Source of the DNA: Theocolax elegans | Lineage: Eukaryota; Arthropoda; Insecta; Hymenoptera; Cerocephalidae | Assembly: GCA_026168455.1 (NCBI GenBank) | Contig: CM047426.1 | Span: 43,046,307 to 43,110,306 of the forward strand | DNA: 64,000 nt | Reading direction: 5' to 3' | Part shown: positions 10,923 to 22,384 of the stretch, piece after piece | Layout of the letters: each line of letters begins with the position of its first letter | Numbering within the stretch: position 1 is the first letter of the stretch | Position numbers and translations under genes: made by a program | The notes under the pieces: model-generated | The model's input: the letters and a program-made list of their open reading frames with translations, nothing else | What the model was told of the DNA's origin: nothing | The model's database searches: none

Positions 10923-13545
10923 TTGTTCTCCAATGTAACATGAATCGGAGTAGCGTGGCACACGCACTGCTCCATCAGATTGCGGCGAAGCTGGACACAA
11001 ACAGCCGCGTCATCAGCGAACAAAATCGGAATTTGATACTGACAATCTGTCTTGCTAGCAGCACGAGCACAACATTATAGGTGCGCTGGGAATGAGGAAC
11101 GCGGATCATCGTGCGCGAATCCTGGGAGGGCTAAGTTTGGGCGATGTCACTTATGTCAGAGTCTACCTTACCCCGAATTATAGCGCTCCCGAATACTCGG
11201 AGAAGCTGGATGCTCTCGAGGACACCGTAAGAGACATTTCCGGCAATAAAATCGTGGTGGGTGACTTCAACGCGCGCGCGATCGAGTGGTAAATGCCCGA
11301 GACAAACAGACGCGGACGACTGCTGTTGGAGATGGCCGCAAGGCTGGAACTGACAGTGGCAAACGAGGGAATAATGCCGACGTACAGACGACTCGGTTTC
11401 GGTGATTCTGTGCCCGACGTGACCCTTGTTTCGGACAGGATGGCACAAAGACTGAGGGCATGGAGAGAAATCGAGGACTACACAGTCAGCAATCACCAGT
11501 ACATCACCTTCGTTCTTATGGATGAATCGCAGACGAGCAGTATTCGGACTCGCTCCCATCGTTGGGACGTGAAACGGCCAGACTTAGAGAAACTCGACAG
11601 GCAAATGACGTGCGGAGAACCACTGTAACAGGTGGAACCTCAGACTGAAGCGCTTGTTGAGGAAACACCCCAATTTTTTCGACAATTGTGTGAAGCCTCT
11701 ATGCCGTGAAAACGTTACGCATGCAATAAACGAGATATATACTGGTGGACAGCCAAGATGACGGACATCCGACGTAATTGCCTAGCACTCAGACGGAAGG
11801 CCCAACGGGCTCGCACAGATGATGGACAGAATCGTCGACGGTCTTTTTCCAACTCGTGTCAAGAGGAGGGAGGAAACCGTTGAATGAACAAACGGAGTAT
11901 GTCCTCTTTTCACGAATGCGGAGCTCGCTAGAGCTGCAAACTCATTGAAACCTAACAAGGCACCTGGCCCTGACGTTATGCCGTCGGCGATCTTACGTTT
12001 CGTCAGTTTGCTACGACCGTCGGCCCTCCTCGACACATTCAATGGGTGCCTGGTGGAGGGCGTTTTCAGCAGACACTGGAAGACGGCTCAATTGGTTCTC
12101 ATTAGCAAAAATAAGAGTGACTCTGAGAATTTGTCATCCTGCAGGCCCCTAAGCCTACTTAACATGACCAGAAAACTGTACGAGTTATTGCTTAGACCAA
12201 GACTTCTGCAGTTGATAAGGTACACAGGGAACTTATCAGACCGACAGCAGGGGTTTCGAAAAGGGCGCTCAACCATCGGAGCGATAACCTTTATGAAAAC
12301 CATTTTTGACGAACATAACGCCAGGTGCCACGAGACCAGGCCTCTGGTCTTACTGGCTACGTTGGACGTTAGGAACGCCTTCAATTCGGCGAGGTGGGTG
12401 GATATTCTGGAAGCGCTGGAAACAGCATTTCGGGTGCCCGACTACCTTCTCCGGATTGTGAGGGATACCTGATTCTGAGGGACCGACGGCTCACTTACGA
12501 GACCACTGACGGACGGAAAAACAGACAAATAACTCCAGGAGTCGCCCAGGGTTATATACTGGGACCAGACATCTAGAACATACTTTATGACAGTCTTCTT
12601 CTATTGGAGATGCCAACGATCACATCCCTGGTCGCTTATGCTGACAATGTTGCGGCCATTATCGTGGCACGTGACACATACCTGATTCAGCTAAAGCTGA
12701 ACAAGGTTATGCGGCGGGTGACTGGATGGATGAACGACCACGGACTGCAACTTGCGTTACAAAAAATGGTATTTGTGCTTCTAAGTAGACGAAGAATCGA
12801 CATGGGGATACCGTTGACAGTCGGGCGCGAACTCGTGGTGGTCCGAAACGAGGGCAAGTATCTATGGGTGACTCTTTGATATGAAACTGAATTTCTGGCC
12901 TCACATACGCATGGTGACTGAGAAAGCACAAGAAAAGACAAAAACCTTGAACAGACTTATGGCTAATATGAACGGACCGACATTCTTAATATGCATTCGA
13001 CGACTACTTATGAGCATTACCCACTCGATTATGTAATACGGGACGGAAATCTGGGCGGACGCGTTACACGTTACGATCAAAGCGCCGATACAGCACGGGT
13101 CGACGTTGCGACAGACGAACGTACGAAAACCATGGAACTCTGGCAAACCCGGTGGACAAATGCATAACAGGCGCGATGGACGCGTAGACTTATCCCTCCG
13201 TGGAAGGGGAGAAAGCACGGTGAGGTAGACTTTTATCTCACCCAATTTCTTTCTGGACACGGATACATCCGCGGCTACCTACACAAAATGGGCAGACTTG
13301 ATTCATCTGAATGCAAGTACTGCGGATGGGTCTATGATGACGCTGAACATACATTCTTCGCCTACGGGCGATGGGTAGATCAACGTCAATGACTTGAAAC
13401 GGATATAGAAGTGATCACGCCGGAAAACGCGACGAGATTTATGACGACGAACGCGGATAACTGGCGCCTGATCGCTAATTACGTTACGAATGTGTTGCGG
13501 AGCAAAAAAGCTGATGGATGTCTGAGAGACTGAGTCCATGTGTTT
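10916..13545 (+). pseudogene. R1-like ORF2: endonuclease and reverse transcriptase
   Basis: The endonuclease start reads LQCNMNRSSVAHALL (about 10924), with the catalytic block VVGDFNARAIEW at about 11257-11292, a stop at 11290, then DVTLVSDRMAQRL and VSNHQYITFVL. The reverse transcriptase opens with LKPNKAPGPDVMPSAIL (11944), QQGFRKGRS (12246), LLATLDVRNAFNSARW and TPGVAQGYILGPD. The active site reads AYADN (12637-12651), so the second catalytic Asp of the usual F/YADD has become Asn. The C-terminal zinc region reads CKYCGWVYDDAEHTFFAYGRW-like with one Cys changed to Tyr (13317-13375). Multiple stops and frame changes are present. Confidence 0.87.
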
Positions 13546-13659
13546 CGAGCATGAATGAACGTTAAAAGGAATGAATGTGTTTTTGACACGCGAGGACAGC
13601 CGCCCAGTCTGAAGTAATATGAATAACAGTTCCGGGCTGGTGTCGTTGCGAACAGAGAC

Positions 13660-14930
13660 ATGGGCAAATCTCCCTAACTTTTAATTTTTGGGGAAAAAGC
13701 GTGGGACGAGGCAATTTTAGGAGCACACCTTTGAAATTTGGTATGAAAGGTTAGGAATATTATTGGAATTGATTGGTATAATGTGCTTTCATGAGCGAGA
13801 AATGCTCCAAAATTTGTGCGCGATATTTTATTTTTTTTATAATAAGATCAGAAAAAATAGTAATATGGTTATTAAGATTTTATTTATAGAGCATAGAATA
13901 ATAGAAATATAACGAAATATAATAAACATCAGTAACTGTCACAGATTAACAACTTATAATCGAAATAATTGAAAATTCCACACAATACAACTCTAAATTT
14001 CCCTCCCCTCCCTTTTATCATACGAAAATTTTCATGCAAACCGTGCTATTAAGTTAAGTCTATCTGTTAGTAAACATTGGTCGGTTCCGTAAATTCTAGT
14101 AAACGCGTACGATTTCGGCCAATAGTTTGTGTAAATAATAATAAATTTTATTGAAATTTCAATGAAGATGTATTTACTTGTCACAGAAAATCCAATTGGT
14201 TATTTATTCATGTTTTAATTAATGTTATTCAACTTTTTTTAAATCAGCACCTCTTAAAAAAATGGTTTACATTGCTGTAACTTTTGGGGCATTAATAAAA
14301 AAACTCTGTAAATTTGACAGATTGTTGGATTTAATATGTTCTTTAAGAGATTTTTACTATTTTGATGTGTTGTTTACAGGAAAAATATGACAGTCTTCCA
14401 AAGTCACTTTATTTTTGCAAGCACATACTTGCGCTATACCTCAATCTATTACTTTTTACATCTACTAAATGTAGAATTCGGTTATTTGCTGATTTCAAAA
14501 ATGCTCCAGTCAATAGAAAGAAAAATATGATAATTTTAAAATTTAGTGAAATTCCAGTGACACAATTTCAAACCATTGAAACTTTTTATTAGAAGGGAGC
14601 ACATCAAAATGTGGAAGACTTATTTGATGTACTATTAAGATAGAATACTTGTTTAAAGTTTCAACCATTTCCAAGCAATGCTCCAAATTTTACAGTAACC
14701 ATAATAAATTATTGTTTCCAAGTGACACGATATTTCATCATTTTTCTTACATTTTTTAATTATTGAAGCATTAATTTGAGACAAAGGAGTTTGACAAAGT
14801 ATCTATTGAGCTTTAACCGTATAGATGGAGTACAGAACTATAAATTGAAACTGGTACAAAGAGGTTAAACACATTTTAAAGCTGCTAAATCAGTGAGTGA
14901 AACAAAAAAAAGTTAGGGAGATTTGCCCAT
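13660..14930. mobile_element. TIR element inserted in the R1-like 3' UTR
   Basis: The ends are ATGGGCAAATCTCCCTAACT and its exact reverse complement (13660-13683 and 14907-14930). The R1-like 3' UTR resumes on the right side. No transposase frame is evident inside; the longest internal frame (14362-14592) matches nothing I know. The target duplication is ambiguous because AT is shared by terminus and flank. The family is unassigned. Confidence 0.8.
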
Positions 14931-15363
14931 ATGTGGGTTTAGTGGGTATAAGTAGTTTGCTCCTACTGAGTCCCACTCTCGGTGGACTGTCTGCTCTTGC
15001 GAGGGGGTGGACGGTTTACCGGTCGTGCGTAAAATGTCATTAACACAGACTACAAAAAAAACAACAAAAATTGGATATACAGTCTCTAGTAATAAATAAA
15101 TATTCTTAATAAAATGGGAGAAAAATGAGTGAAAAATCTGCGAAAAATGTACCCATTTTGTATCCTATTATAAATTAATCAAGATAAAAATTCTAATAAA
15201 ATCGCGTTTATCTTCATAAATATTAGAATTATAGCAAAAATTAGATGCAAATCAGACGAAAATGGTAAAAAGCCATCCAAATCTATAGGAATTTTGAAGA
15301 TTATTGCTCGCAAAAAGCTGAACAAGTTATTCGAATATTTTGTTGTTATGGACATTCTACTAA

Positions 15364-16689
15364 CAGGAGAGGTTCCACCTTCCAGGAAACGGATTTCGTT
15401 GCAACTTTGAGAGCTGTTTTTTGATACCCAAATATGAAAGAATTCATATGAAATTCAATCTCATAGGCTGTTTCACAAAAGTTATACGCAGTTATCGAAA
15501 AATCGTGAAAAAAATATGTTTAAACTTAATCGCCAATAACACGGAAAGAAATAGACGTAGTTGCTCAAACTCTAATTCATTAAATAGTTGAGATTAATAG
15601 ACATAGTTTAAAATAAAAGAAGCTAAACTATCTTAATTTGGATAAAAGTTATGGAAAAAATAAGAATTAGACGAAATATTTGCCTGAAAAGTCTATCAAA
15701 TTTTAATACTAAGTTTTCGTTAAAATTTTATCTAATTCTTACTTTTTCCATAACTTTTATCCAAATTGAGATATTGAAGCTTCTTTTTTTTAATCTATGT
15801 CTACTTGATCTCAGCTATTTAATGAATTTGAGTTTGAGCAACTACGTCTATTTCTTTCCGAGTTATTGGCGATTAAGCTTAAATATATTTTTTTCACGCT
15901 TTTTCGATAACTGCGTATAACTTTTGCGAAACAGCCTATGCGATTGAATTTCATCTTAAGAGGAGGTCGTAACAGAAAAAACTGTCAATCAAATATGACA
16001 ATTTAAGTGCACAAAATGAAATTTGTATTCTGCAATATTCTTTTCTATTAATGGATCAAATTACTCCAAATTTTGCATAAATGATTCATTTGGTCTAGAG
16101 AATAGTGCTCTGGTCTTAATGTAGTTGAAAAATTTCGTATTATTATTATTTGTCCTAATTTATCTGACCATTGTATAAGATGCATTTTTATTACGGTTCT
16201 TCACTAATTTTTGCTTCTATGCTATGTTACGTTACAAAACTGTACCAGAACAATCAAAATAACGTATAGAAAGGCGCTCTAATAACATTTTATACAAAAA
16301 ATGATGCAAATTTGCTAAAATTAGTTTGCAAACAATAAACAGTTTTACAGGTTATCTGCGAAAAATATAAGTTTTTTATTTTCCTAAAGGTGGCGCTACG
16401 TAATATTCCTATAGGCCTCGATCTGTCGAATCGATCGGTCAGCTATTAGTGTTGAGTACTTACCGGGACATACATGCGGTGTGCTTTACCTATTGTTCTG
16501 TATATGACTACGTATTATATGATTCTATAATTATTTTTTTATATCCTTAAATTGTCAAATCTGTCAAATCTGTCAACCCATCAATCAGTTTTGTACGACC
16601 TCTCCTTAATTCTTTCATATTTGAGTACGAGAAAACAGCTCTCAAAGTTGCAACGAAATCCGTTTCCCGGAAGGTGGAACCCCTCCTTG
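15364..16689. mobile_element. Non-autonomous DNA transposon with TAA duplication
   Basis: The termini begin CAGGAGAGGTTCCACC on the left and CAAGGAGGGGTTCCACC on the right (reverse-complemented), and the TIRs stay similar for about 75 bp. TAA is duplicated at 15361-15363 and 16690-16692. Comparison with the unoccupied repeat copy near 2610 supports both edges. A 3-bp TAA duplication is compatible with PIF/Harbinger-type integration, but no transposase is present, so this is inference. Confidence 0.82.
15448..15953. repeat. Fold-back palindrome, family member 1
   Basis: The arms run from ATGAAATTCAATC (15448) to GATTGAATTTCAT (15953) and fold back about a centre near 15700, with mismatches. 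The right arm is recognisably homologous to the right arm of the palindrome at 24377-25038 (shared order of a TATAACTTT block, AAGCTT, a poly-T run, CTACTTGA and GAGTTAT/AAGTTAT). It lies just inside the left TIR of the element at 15364-16689, so it may be nested or a part of it. Confidence 0.75.
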
Positions 16690-16790
16690 TAAGTGCCAAG
16701 AAAATGCGTGAAAAAAGCGTTAAATAAAAAGGTATTTACTACCAATTTTTAATTACATGCTTTTAGATTCAAATTTCTACTAAGGGAAGA

Positions 16791-17270
16791 GAACGTATTA
16801 TTTAAAATACTGGGACTATGTGATATTGATAGAGTATAATATGAGGTTAAAAATTTAACATACTTTTAGAATAATATGCTAGTAATTTTTCATATCAAAT
16901 TATTTTATTGAAATAAGTGTATTGAATTAGTGAATATTTAAACAAAATTATAGTGTAACCGAAAATTCTTTAAGTTTCTAATATCTTTCCGATTTATAAA
17001 TGCAGAGCATTAAACATTAATAAAATTGTAATTTAAGAAATTTTTAGGTTAGGTTAAAGTAACAAAAACTGTTTGTTTTAAGAGAATCACCACAATTAAG
17101 AATTTGTACATAAAAGAATAAAAGAATAAACATTTTAAGGTTATAAGGGTACAAATAAATTGCAGAATATTTTAGTGTTATCTCTTTGGATGAATTTACG
17201 TAAATATCAAAAAAACTTTAGCTAAACTTTAGCTATAACCATTTCTATATTAAGTACCTTCAGGACAAAA
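16791..17270. other. AT-rich DNA, nothing recognised
   Basis: No coding frame, RNA gene or repeat boundary can be supported here. Confidence 0.5.
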
Positions 17271-17696
17271 TTATTTGTGGGTTGTATAAAAACCGCTATT
17301 AAAAAACGCTAATTTTTTTCCTGTATGAGCACGTTTTGGGAATTGCCAATCAGTGACATTAGTTTCCGCTTTTCCGGGCAAGTTTTGCGAGTTGGCTGTA
17401 TCCGAAATCGATGTTTTCTTATTAAGATTTGGGGCGATTGGCGATTTGTATTTATTAGCTTCTTTAAGTGCTTTTTTATAAAGTCTTTCTAGCTGAGTTG
17501 AATCAGGATTTGAAATAGAATTATTTCTTTCCGTTGGAATGCGTGGAAGCGATTAACGACTGGATACTTGGTTAGATTTAACAGATTGAGGTCAATTACT
17601 CGTTCCACTTCGCATGTCAGAATTAACTGAAGTGTCTATTTGCATTAGCAAATCATTGTTAGCGGTAAGTTCATTGTTTTTACTTTGCACTTCCAT
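17271..17696 (-). pseudogene. Broken ORF of unknown family, possibly a retroelement ORF1
   Basis: From an ATG at 17696 the minus strand reads about 141 codons, interrupted by only two stops, before a TAA at 17271. It starts MEVQSKNNELTANNDLLMQI and contains LERLYKKALKEANKYKSP and TDWQFPKRA. The composition is protein-like (Asn/Ser-rich, then Lys/Pro) and more open than the AT-rich surroundings. The style resembles the N-terminus of non-LTR retrotransposon ORF1 proteins, but I do not recognise the family. It lies downstream, on the same strand, of the tRNA-like sequence at 17941-18008. Confidence 0.45.
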
Positions 17697-17940
17697 TATG
17701 GTGGGTGATCTTTGACCATTATAAATTAATTTTAGTCTTTGTTGAGAAGTATAAGCACACTAGATGTAAGTGAGCTAAACAATTATTCACTGCAGACACT
17801 AACACCGCAATTAATAATGCGATATAATCGTGACAGTTGTTGTTCGTACTTAAACTATACTGTAATAGTGATAAAGTAGCAGACAGGCAGGTTAGGACGA
17901 GCGCGCGCGAGGCACGTCTGGTCCGTGCGGCTGCTCACAC

Positions 17941-18008
17941 CTCCGGGAATCGAACCCCGTCGTAGCGCGTGGCAGTCAGATACTCTACCACAGAGCTATC
18001 TCATTCCC
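17941..18008 (-). repeat. tRNA-Gly-like SINE head or tRNA pseudogene
   Basis: The minus strand has an A box (TAGCTCTGTGGTAGAGTA), an anticodon region CTGCCACGCG as in tRNA-Gly(GCC), and a B box (GGTTCGATTCC). The acceptor stem cannot close (5' GGGAATG has no partner) and the anticodon stem is poor, so this is not a functional tRNA. The RNA polymerase III boxes point to a tRNA-derived SINE, continuing at lower coordinates into a GC-rich body near 17880-17940. Confidence 0.75.
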
Positions 18009-19369
18009 TTATGCGAGATGCTCTGATATGTCTACATTAGCTAATCGACAATGTTAGCTTATGTAGCCTTACTTTTCATGCTAATTAGCTGAAATAAACG
18101 TTCAAATTTTTGTATATCAAGTTTGGGATGTCACAACGTTTTTGATCTCGTCTTCCTTTCTCCGAGCGCTCCCTCCACGCACCGCTTTCGACCTCACTGC
18201 ACTGCCCACTTCCGGCTGCCGCACTCTGATTGGCTCGAAATAATAATGTTTAACTAACAGTAACTTAATAAATAAGCTCTAATTAAAAATTTGTCTAATA
18301 GAAAAGTTGTTTAAAATTTTGAATCAGAACATCCTATATACTATGTTCTTTTTAATAGTGTGATTATCTATGGAATCATAGCATGGACTGGAGTATATCA
18401 AAATAACCTACAACTATTATAATCGGTAAAAGCAAGAATTCTAAAAATTTCTTGAAAGTCATTTAAACACACACAAATTTTTCACTCATAAATGTATTTT
18501 TTCTACTATAACGATATTAAAAAAATAAATTTTTAATTCAGAAAGTAAAATGAGACGAAAACTTATAATTAAGCCTAAATTCAGTAAAACAGTAAGCACA
18601 AAAATAGTTATATAAAGGTAATAGGCACATTTAATAACCTGACAAGAGATTTAAAGGTGTAGATATTAACAAGGAAAGTAACAAAAAGAAGATAAAAGAC
18701 TGGAAAAGGAACAATTAATAATAAAATGATAGTATCAAATATTGATTGTCAGCAGCTTAAGACATGGCTTTTAAATACACGTGCACAAGTGTACTCGAGA
18801 CTTACTAGTGATACAATGAAAATATAAGAATTATTACAAACTCCTAATCTGGATATATACAAATATACAAATTTGAGAACTGAAATAAAAAAAGTGTATC
18901 GTTACTCCACAGCACAATTTTACATATAAGAACTTCAATTGCCGCGACTAGTACTCTCGCGAACCGCGTTTGCACTCTCGCATGACCCCGACCATACGCT
19001 TTACAACACACGAGCACTTGCACGCACACACGAGAATTGGTGTTCGTCGGGAGCCGCGCACTCGACACTGCTTCGGCAAAACCGTATAAAGGATCTCGTA
19101 CTTAAGAGTTGGCGGCGATTCGTACTCTCGGCTCACCGAGCAGTACGACCGGATATAGTTACTGATCCACCTCAATCGGAGGACAGTTATACACTAATTA
19201 GGCGATCGCCGATAGATAAACAAGTGTCTCACTTACAAAGGCTCCAACGGCTTACAATCAGTGAATTTTAATACTCTATTCATCGTGAATAGATCGTCGT
19301 GAGTAGAAGCGACGCTTTCCATCACAAAGCCTTCCCTAGACTCCACTACGCCAATACGTTTTCCCTACC
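18009..19369. other. Unassigned DNA with a GC-richer patch
   Basis: The stretch 18940-19270 is richer in CpG than its neighbours and may be LTR or untranslated sequence of the retroelement remnant that follows. A TATA-like TATAAA lies at about 19084. No gene is recognised. Confidence 0.35.
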
Positions 19370-19790
19370 GCTTTATGTGGCAACCCAAAGTAGTACATAT
19401 CTCTTTTACATCGGATATGTGTACGTCGGTTCCTTTTCGACCGGACTTTTCTAGTATCAGAACTACTGGAGAAAGTATATCATTAACTTTGAAGGATCCG
19501 ACATATTTGTGTGCCAATCTGGCTGATGTGCCTTACGCACATTACGAAAGCGCACGGCAATAATTTAAATCGTAAAACCATGAGGACCTGCTTGAGACAT
19601 CTTATAGTTCTGAAATATTAGACACCGTAAGACAAATTGGCGGGTATCGTTGTAGATGCCTGGCCACAAGTAATCTCTTGTAACGCGTTCGTAAGTTTGT
19701 TTGATGCACATGTGACCCCTAGATGGGTGGAAATGAAAATCTACTAGAACTCGGTTCCTCTGCTCTAGGGATAGCACAAGACGCCAGCCT
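19370..19790 (-). pseudogene. LTR-retrotransposon integrase fragments
   Basis: On the minus strand, 19565-19777 reads HFHPSRGHMCIKQTYERVTR followed by DYLWPGIYND and a Cys pair remnant. This is the H2C2 zinc-binding domain at the start of Ty3/gypsy integrases, with the last Cys changed. At 19370-19545 the same strand gives YVGSFKVNDILSPVVLILE and a tail ending HISDVK-like, the C-terminal end of pol. The DDE catalytic core between them is deleted. Confidence 0.75.
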
Positions 19791-19899
19791 TTTCTCGTTC
19801 TGTTACCGAGTCACTAGTCCTATTACTACATTTCAAGTATCCATCGTGCCAACCTACCCGACGGCTCCTTGAGATTGTTGAGCCATAAGAGAGCACTAT

Positions 19900-20440
19900 T
19901 GACGGTCAATGCCAAAATAGCGTCGAGTGAGAAATTCATAAATATCATAAATAAAAACAATACATTTAAAATCAAAGCTATAATATTTAATTAAAATAGT
20001 ATATATTGAACAATAAACTAGTTACGGTTGCCAGCCGCGTACACGAGGTAAAATTATATACACTACTTCCGCGATTGCCGCCCACACACACGCATAACTC
20101 CACAGCTTCTACGGGAAGCTGAAGGTCTCACCTCAGGATGCTAATATGTATAATCGCCAATGACCGAAATCTCACGACAACGCGACTCGGAATCACCAAG
20201 CATCGTCGTGTCAATCCTATCATCGTGTCTCCACGCATACGTTTTGAGCAACAATCCAATCTCGTTCGCTTGACTCGGCCGACGCACATATAGTATATGT
20301 ATAATGTAGATCATCTCTCTCCCTCGCACTGCATTCAACCGGCTGGACGTAGTGTTTAACCGGAAATATCGTATATACGAACAGCTTGAACATTTTGTAA
20401 GCTAGAATTGTTCCAAATATCAATATAATTATTTATTACT
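19900..20440 (-). other. Possible LTR fragment
   Basis: The block GCCAGCCGCGTAC at about 20030 and the AT-rich sequence before it resemble the LTR at 27694-28874, where GCCAGCCGCGTAC occurs at about 27800 in a similar context. This suggests a diverged LTR of a related minus-strand element, but I could not define its ends. Confidence 0.35.
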
Positions 20441-20900
20441 ATGAGCTCGTCCGAGTTCCCACTATGTTTTAGGTGCGCCATACAGGGACGACCAAGTTAA
20501 CAACAAACTGAATCTCCAAACAGTTGATTTATGAATCAGGTCCATAAGCAGATTTCCTCATACTAACATCATAGTCAAGCTTGAATATTACAGGTAATAA
20601 CACGACTAATAATGTTTCTTTTTAATTTTTATTATAATGTGGAAGTATCATCCGAACCTTACTTTACCTCTGTGATGCTGGTTTATAATTCAAAATAAAA
20701 AAAAAATTATTTAAACAAAATTATATCCGGATCCCAACATCATCGAAAAAGAAAAAAAACAATAATATTAATTTATTAGTCCTGATTACCCGGTGGACTC
20801 ACCCAGAGGAAGTTCCGTTGAATCAACTAAATAGTTCCGGATACCTATTACCGCGATAACGAATATTAATACTTTAACAAAATTTAGATATATATATATA

Positions 20901-22384
20901 TGGGTGGTTCTCTGTGACATCGAAGATGAAAAAAATAAATATTGCTATAACTGTGGGAATATGTTTTAGAGGTATCCAGTAGTTCTCCTGAATTTTTTCA
21001 GATTTTTTCTGGGCCATTATTTTAAGTTACAGAGAGTCAAAGTTGACATTTTAGCACTTTTTTGCATTATATGCCCATTTTCATGAATTTTTAGCTCCCA
21101 GGGGATGCATTTTTCACTAAAAACATAAGTATGACTTTTTTTGTAAAATTTTCCGAACTTTTCATTAAAAATACTTTTAAAGACATAAATGTATGCTGTA
21201 CACTCTTGTAAGCCATTTAAACCTTAAATAGTGAAAATCAGCAATTCTGCTCCGGACTCTTATAACCTAATACTGTGTAAAAGATGTCTTTTTATAGTCA
21301 GAAACTGCCTAAAAATTTCCAGAGTGGGTCTAAATCATTAAGATCACTTATGGTCAAAATATCCGGGAAAAGTGCCCGAAATATTAATAGAAATGTATAT
21401 TTGTTGCCTTATAACGATGAATCTATTAGCATGATCATTGCAAAAAAATTTGTGCACTTACCTTGGAGTGGTAGAAAAGTATCTTCACTTGTTTCAGTAT
21501 CCATCTAATCCCCTGTAAGCTGCTATATATAAATAAATCGGATATATAATTATAATGAATAATATGATAACGTGACAGTGACAAGTTTGTGAAATCTAAA
21601 CAATGTATTGCTGAATAATAATAATAATAATGTTGATACTTTTATAGTAATCCTTCATATTAGTATTATAATTCTTGTAAGGGATGTAAAACTAAAAATC
21701 CAGCATTATAAATGTTTAAAAAATAATTTTTTATAATTTTATAATAATATTTGTATTTTTAGCAGCTTACAGGGGATTAGATGGATACTGAAACAAGTGA
21801 AGATACTTTTCTACCACTCCAAGGTAAGTGCACAAATTTTTTTGCAATGATCATGCTAATAGATTCATCGTTATAAGGCAACAAATATACATTTCTATTA
21901 ATATTTCGGGCACTTTTCCCGGATATTTTGACCATAAGTGATCTTAATGATTTAGACCCACTCTGGAAATTTTTAGGCAGTTTCTGACTATAAAAAGACA
22001 TCTTTTACACAGTATTAGGTTATAAGAGTCCGGAGCAGAATTGCTGATTTTCACTATTTAAGGTTTAAATGGCTTACAAGAGTGTACAGCATACATTTAT
22101 GTCTTTAAAAGTATTTTTAATGAAAAGTTCGGAAAATTTTACAAAAAAAGTCATACTTATGTTTTTAGTGAAAAATGCATCCCCTGGGAGCTAAAAATTC
22201 ATGAAAATGGGCATATAATGCAAAAAAGTGCTAAAATGTCAACTTTGACTCTCTGTAACTTAAAATAATGGCCCAGAAAAAATCTGAAAAAATTCAGGAG
22301 AACTACTGGATACCTCTAAAACATATTCCCACAGTTATAGCAATATTTATTTTTTTCATCTTCGATGTCACAGAGAACCACCCA
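20901..22384. mobile_element. Long palindromic element with 624-bp arms
   Basis: The left arm 20901-21524 and right arm 21761-22384 have exactly the same length (624 bp). They appear identical wherever I compared them, including a 74-codon frame repeated on both strands (21284-21508 plus, 21777-22001 minus). The spacer of 236 bp is AT-rich. The termini start TGGGTGGTTCTCTGTGACAT and lie in TA dinucleotide runs. The near-perfect arms imply a young insertion or ongoing gene conversion. No transposase is recognised. The right arm carries an exon-like segment, noted separately. Confidence 0.9.
21763..21823 (+). other. Exon-like segment at the inner edge of the right arm
   Basis: A T-rich tract ending TTTTTAG (AG at 21761-21762) precedes 61 bp containing an ATG at 21781 (MDTETSEDTFLPLQG reading) and ending in CCAAG|GTAAGT, a perfect 5' splice-site consensus at 21824. 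In form it is a first coding exon. No downstream exon is visible within the element. Confidence 0.35.

Larger units (their letters stand above)
10460..15060 (+). mobile_element. R1-like non-LTR retrotransposon, broken and interrupted
   Basis: The 3' part of ORF1 (zinc knuckles) is followed by ORF2 with an apurinic-type endonuclease, reverse transcriptase and C-terminal Cys/His region, all plus strand. The 3' UTR is recognisable at 13540-13660 and again at 14931-15060 (GTGGGTTTAGTGGGTA and a CCCACTC block), split by the TIR element at 13660-14930. R1 elements normally insert in 28S rDNA, but no rDNA flanks this copy. The 5' part is missing and there are many stops. Confidence 0.85.
15115..16790 (+). 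repeat. Old dispersed repeat, copy split by a later insertion
   Basis: The two outer parts, 15115-15363 and 16690-16790, are together co-linear with 2280-2700. The intervening 1326 bp have no counterpart in the first copy, which proves an insertion at this point. Confidence 0.75.

Noticed and set aside
14362..14592. 76-codon frame inside the TIR element at 13660-14930
   Set aside because: No transposase motif is present, the codon content is AT-driven, and it is too short to support.
17941..18008. Functional tRNA-Gly gene
   Set aside because: The acceptor stem has no 3' partner and the anticodon stem does not pair, so it is at best a SINE head or pseudogene.
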